Source of the DNA: Pholiota molesta | Taxonomy: Eukaryota; Basidiomycota; Agaricomycetes; Agaricales; Strophariaceae | Assembly: GCA_014925825.1 (NCBI GenBank) | Contig: JACGCK010000016.1 | Location: 62,001-126,000, forward strand | DNA length: 64,000 nucleotides | Direction: 5' to 3' | Shown here: positions 60,397-64,000 of the stretch, in pieces | How the letters are laid out: each line of letters begins with the position of its first letter | Numbering within the stretch: the stretch's first letter is position 1 | Translations under genes and position numbers: made by a program | Notes under the pieces: model-generated | Told to the model about the DNA's origin: nothing | What the model saw: only the letters and a program-made list of their open reading frames with translations | The model's database searches: none

Positions 60397-60992
60397 CTAC
60401 TCATCATGCTCCGTGTCACCCAGTACTTCGTTCTCACTGTCGTCGTCGAGTTGAACTGTCTGAGTCTCGGAGTCACCATCCCTGGATCCCTCAAGCTCCG
60501 ATGCCTCATCTACCTCGTCTTCGCCACTGCCTCCATGCGAGCTCGTTGAGCTGCTTTCTGGAGTGTTCCCTGGCGTGGCTAGCGGGTTCGGCAACTTGCT
60601 ATCCTATCAGATATAATAATAATAGTAAGATATGTCAAATTTCTGCAAGAAAGAACACATGGCACCCACCATGATGTCGGAGAGTACTCTCTCAATTTCA
60701 CTTCGCAGCCACTCATCGTCATGCGTGTATGAGGCTGAAGGATCTTGGAAATACTCCAAAGCTTCGTCTAATGCCTCTTGCTGAGCAGCGTCGCCAATCT
60801 GATCTTTTAGAGCATTCCAATTGAGAACTAGAGAGCCTATGTCATCCTGCTCCGAGCTAGATTAAAGTCACTTCAAAAATTATAGCTCGGGGATGATGAT
60901 AACTATACGCACTTGAGATGATGCACCAATTCATCAACAACCCTTTGCTTTCTGGCATCGAAAATGGAACTCGAACCGTCTGGGTTAGACAT
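60397..60992 (-). CDS. Small acidic protein, unknown function
   Basis: Three exons from MSNPDGSSSIFDARKQRVVD to the stop at 60397, about 150 residues. The N-terminal half is helical (DARKQRVVDELVHHL; IGSLVLNWNALKDQIGDAAQ; EALDEALEYFQDP; DDEWLRSEIERVLSDIM). The C-terminal half is very acidic and Ser-rich (GEDEVDEASELEG; LDDDSENEVLGD). No family was recognised; charge and size suit a nuclear or chaperone-like accessory protein. Splice junctions are canonical, and the helical part looks conserved by its composition. Confidence 0.6.
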
Positions 60993-62080
60993 GGCAATAC
61001 TAGCTAACCAGTGGCAGAAGGAACAGGATTAGAAAGGCGTAAGGGTGGAAAGGTAAATCTTCTATTTTAACGGTACGCAGACAGTGCCACTCACGCGCGT
61101 TATGACTGCCTTGTCCCGAATGGAGGTTAGATGAGCGGCTAAAAGCTACCGAAGAAGTATTATAATCTATGCACCACCTTTAGGCTTTGATAATGATCCC
61201 TTTGATACTCTCGAATCAGATAACAAGGCTGATTGTCTGGCCATCATTGGGTTAACAAAGAGATCCACATTGTCAGTAGACTTACAGCATGGAGCTTAAA
61301 TACTAATAAAGGAGTTTCGGCCCAACAAGCTGGACTCCTTTAACACAACTCAAGCCCATGCCATAGGAGCGTCCACCTGAGCCCAGATACAAGAGGTTTC
61401 GGCATTCTGAAAGCGCACTCCACAACTCCCAGCTTATCAAACAATAGATCATACCACAGCTGACTAGACCCAATTTGTGTGATCTGTTACTATCGCAAAA
61501 ACATGGCCAGTTTTTTCTGGCTGACGCTATTCATTTGCGAATGTCGTGCAATAAGCTGCAGTAAGTTAAATAAATCTGATTTCATGATCGGGGTCCCCAG
61601 ATTAGATATTGTCAGGGACTGTTCCTGAGTCTTCATATCAAGAAAGTATTGCCTAATATGGTATGTTTACATGATCGTACATTGATCGATGATCTCATGA
61701 TTAGTCCACTACTGTTCACTGACATGACGCCATCTAGAGATCTTGAGCTTTGAAATTTGAAGACTGAAGCCTCCTCAAGGCATAATATAATCCGATCGTT
61801 CTGTAGGTAAATGTCAGCCCATTATTGTGTTCCTGGACTGTGAACATGATTAACGTGGATTAAGATTTAATTTAAGAATCAATTAAAATGGGCCATTCAG
61901 TACTACATAAGTATTACGATATCGGCTGCCAATCGGCTGCGTTTGTCCATGATCCGTATAACGTAAGTTATTATTAAGTATGCCAAATTTTATGTCCCAA
62001 TGGTTGCAAGCAAAAAATCTATGGTTATCAATGGCATCTAATTACCTCGATCCGCGGAGACGAAGGAAAGAAGGTTTGGT
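60993..62080. other. AT-rich intergenic region
   Basis: No standard gene recognised. A possible tiny two-exon peptide lies at 61503-61656 (see findings). Confidence 0.4.
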
Positions 62081-63190
62081 TTATTTACGTCGGGCGAAGA
62101 CATGAATATGGGCCAATCCTGGGACGCTTTGCAATCGCTATTACAAGGATTAGATTCGACTCCCACGGCTATAGAAGGGCAACTTACAGGAGGGTTGACA
62201 AACCACGCAGTTTCCCACTCAGATTCCACCCACCGCGTTTTCACGTAACGGTTGACCTCTTTGCCAGCTCTTTCGATAAGAGCAGCTTCTGTGAGTGTGG
62301 GAGGCGGAGATTTTATCATTTTATCAATGGTAATTCCCCACTCTGACAGAGCACCTAGCGAGGAAGCAATATTTGACGGCGAAGGCGGCGGCGAATCACT
62401 TCCTGTGAATCCCCACAGCCCATCTTGATAGATCCTGGCTTTGATAGATTCATCAACAAGGTCTGGGTGATAAATGGGCACCTTCGTCCAAATTAAAGTA
62501 TGTTCAATTTCTGCGGGGACTGCGGCACATCGTCGAGATTAGCTGGAAAAGGTCATATATTTGCGATTGTAGGCTCTCACCCGAGTATGGCCAGTCATTC
62601 TGAATGATGCTGATATATTGTGACGGGGTTTCACACGAGAAGTAGGCAGGCGGATCTTGAGATGGTTTTGCGCCGGCTACGGAGGGACTTATTACAGGAA
62701 AAAGTGGGTCAACTTCGAGGGAAGATTTGAGAAGCGATAAGGTGTCTGGTTCTCCCCACCGCAAGCGGTGATCTGTGAGGTAGTTCACTGAAATGCTGAA
62801 TGAAAAGGGGCTGAGAACATATTTCTACTTTGGCTAATACATACCGATAGAACCATATTCTTGTTTTATTTTGAGCGCCCAAGTATCGTACCTTACTTGC
62901 AGCTTTCGATCGCGCTTCAACATACCAAGGTCACTAAGGTAAAGATTTGCGCCAGTCAGAATAACTTGAGGAGTGACAGGCTATAACACTCACCCCGAAT
63001 TTATGAAAGTTTTCAGTTGATTCCATGTAAACTTGGCGGGGTAATGCACGAGTAGCTCCTCTTTTGTCGGGGGTCCAGTTCCAAGGGAAACTTCAGCCAC
63101 GGTGAGACTTGAAGACTGGCTGCTGGCGCCCGTGGTCGACACTTTCACCTCTGACTCCGCAAATAGCACGGACTGGTACGACGATTCCAT
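62081..63190 (-). CDS. DUF3605 family protein
   Basis: Five exons, about 260 residues. The N-terminus MESSYQSVLFAESEVKVSTT is variable. The family core follows: EELLVHYPAKFTWNQLKTFI, LQVRYDTWALKIKQEYGS, HRLRWGEPDTLSLLKSSLEV, PAYFSCETPSQYISIIQNDW, EIEHTLIWTKVPIYHPDLV, DQ/YQDGLWGFTG and WVESEWETAWFVNPP. The last exon, reached only by using the acceptor TGTAATAG, gives RLQSVPGLAHIHVFARRK, the exact family ending; other acceptors do not. DUF3605 is a fungal family of unknown function. It is divergent to the plus-strand gene at 63650. Confidence 0.82.
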
Positions 63191-63573
63191 TTAAAACGGT
63201 GTCGGAAGAGAGAACGACCTTTACTTTTTGGGTTTCGACAGTAAAGAAAGTAGCGGTTGATAATTGACACGTAGACTGGAATTCTAAACGACCTATTGAA
63301 GAGGTTGCAGCGTCGAAATCTAGAACGTGCTCCAAGTTTCCAAGTCTGTAGAGTTGGGAAAAGGTTCAGCCATCCATCCTAGTTATACTCGAGCCATGAA
63401 GGTACCCTATCGAGGCAAGGTGGTGAAAGTTGAATTTCGGAATGTTGAACGGCGACGTGGACTTGAAACGAACAGTCGGAAAAACCTAGTCTCTTGAAAC
63501 AGACCTTATAAATCAAATGATAGTCGATTGGAAAAACCCTGTATTCGTGGGTCTCGCTTGACCAAATTCCCAT
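63093..63573 (-). CDS. Possible two-exon ORF upstream of DUF3605
   Basis: Exon 63400-63573 (MGIWSSETHEYRVFPIDYHL) joins through a GT-AG intron to 63093-63349 (LGNLEHVLDFDAATSSIGRL) with the frame kept. The product looks protein-like, but its 3' part overlaps the first exon of DUF3605 in another frame, and no family was recognised. It may be a real neighbour with a different end, or a chance model. Confidence 0.25.
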
Positions 63574-63649
63574 ACAAGGAGTTCGGCTAATACGGTCCTT
63601 ACCATCATTCCACCACCAGCTTCAACGCATTTGATCTATCAAATTCTCC

Positions 63650-64000
63650 ATGTCAGCGCGAACAAACTCTGGAAGAGATGCGTATGGTGAAACTAGTCAT
63701 GGCCAACCGTCGCGACAAGCCCGAGGACGAGGATGGAGAAGGGGCTCTGCGACCGCCGTGGATTCGAAAGCTCGTACATCTAAACCGAATGTACCACGAC
63801 CATCAGCACGGGATGTATCAACACCACAGCGCCGAATGGATCTCATGGCATCCGTTAGTAGAAGTAGTGGTTTGGAAAAGGACGGTGATGAGTGCGTTCT
63901 ACGGGGTTTATCCGTGCTGGCTTGCATTAATCTGACTGCTCTGTAGCCTCAAAAACAGCGCCATCCAAGAGGAATACAGAGCCTTCATCCATGAAAAGGT
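63650..64000 (+). CDS. Start of a basic Arg/Ser-rich protein, runs off the window
   Basis: The exon begins MSARTNSGRDAYGE and is Gly/Arg/Ser-rich (RQARGRGWRRGSATAV). It ends at GLEKD, where a GT-AG intron leads to a second exon starting ASKTAPSKRNTEPSS. The composition suits an RNA-binding or nuclear protein, but the conserved part lies outside the window. The gene is cut by the right edge. Confidence 0.5.

Noticed and set aside
1..64000. CRISPR arrays, bacterial operons, viral genes, rRNA genes
   Set aside because: None seen; the window is fungal nuclear DNA with spliced genes throughout.

Overview
This window is a gene-dense, intron-rich stretch of fungal nuclear DNA. The organism is almost certainly an Agaricomycete (mushroom-forming basidiomycete). 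Nearly every gene is split by many short introns of about 45-65 bases. The families seen are typical of that class: a DUF6534 multi-membrane protein, a Tsp2-type tetraspanin, DUF3605, an LEA-2-like membrane protein, a secreted GH20 hexosaminidase and a GPI-type aspartic protease. No bacterial, viral, organellar or CRISPR sequence was seen. Gene models were spliced by hand from GT-AG (rarely GC-AG) signals plus recognition of protein families, without database searches.

Layout. At 0-5.7 kb lie a partial, decayed-looking DUF6534 gene (-), an empty stretch, and a secreted GH20 beta-N-acetylhexosaminidase (+). At 5.8-11.1 kb lies a large WD40 protein of the WDR7/Rabconnectin-3-beta type (-) whose 5' end could not be found. 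At 11.6-17.4 kb lie two small orphan membrane proteins (+), a tetraspanin (-) and an LEA-2-like membrane protein (-). At 18.2-27.8 kb lie the geranylgeranyltransferase-I beta subunit (-), CCR4-NOT subunit NOT2 (-), RNA polymerase III subunit RPC9 (+) and a long serine-rich C-terminally anchored protein (-). At 28-31 kb no gene was recognised. At 31-40.4 kb lie an aspartic protease (+), tRNA endonuclease subunit Sen54 (-) and a long Ser/Thr kinase (-). At 40.8-44.9 kb lies a trypsin-like protein (-) whose 5' exon has a decayed inverted copy 4 kb away. At 45-64 kb lie mitochondrial porin (+), an isoprenylcysteine methyltransferase-family enzyme (-), RNA triphosphatase Cet1 (+), a Rad60/SUMO-like-domain protein (-), a PAXBP1/GCFC protein (+), an aquaglyceroporin (+), a rhodanese/Cdc25-like phosphatase (+), COX20 (-), a small acidic protein (-), DUF3605 (-) and the start of a basic Arg/Ser-rich protein (+).

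The genes do not form one pathway. Several serve RNA metabolism (NOT2, RPC9, Sen54, Cet1, PAXBP1) or protein prenylation (GGTase-I beta, ICMT family), but their proximity is probably ordinary synteny. No new multi-gene system was found. The most useful irregularities are a pattern of single-base frame losses in four otherwise well-conserved genes (mostly at short homopolymers, probably assembly errors), a decayed inverted copy of a protease first exon, GC-AG introns, a 7-nt micro-exon in NOT2, and small orphan membrane-protein genes.
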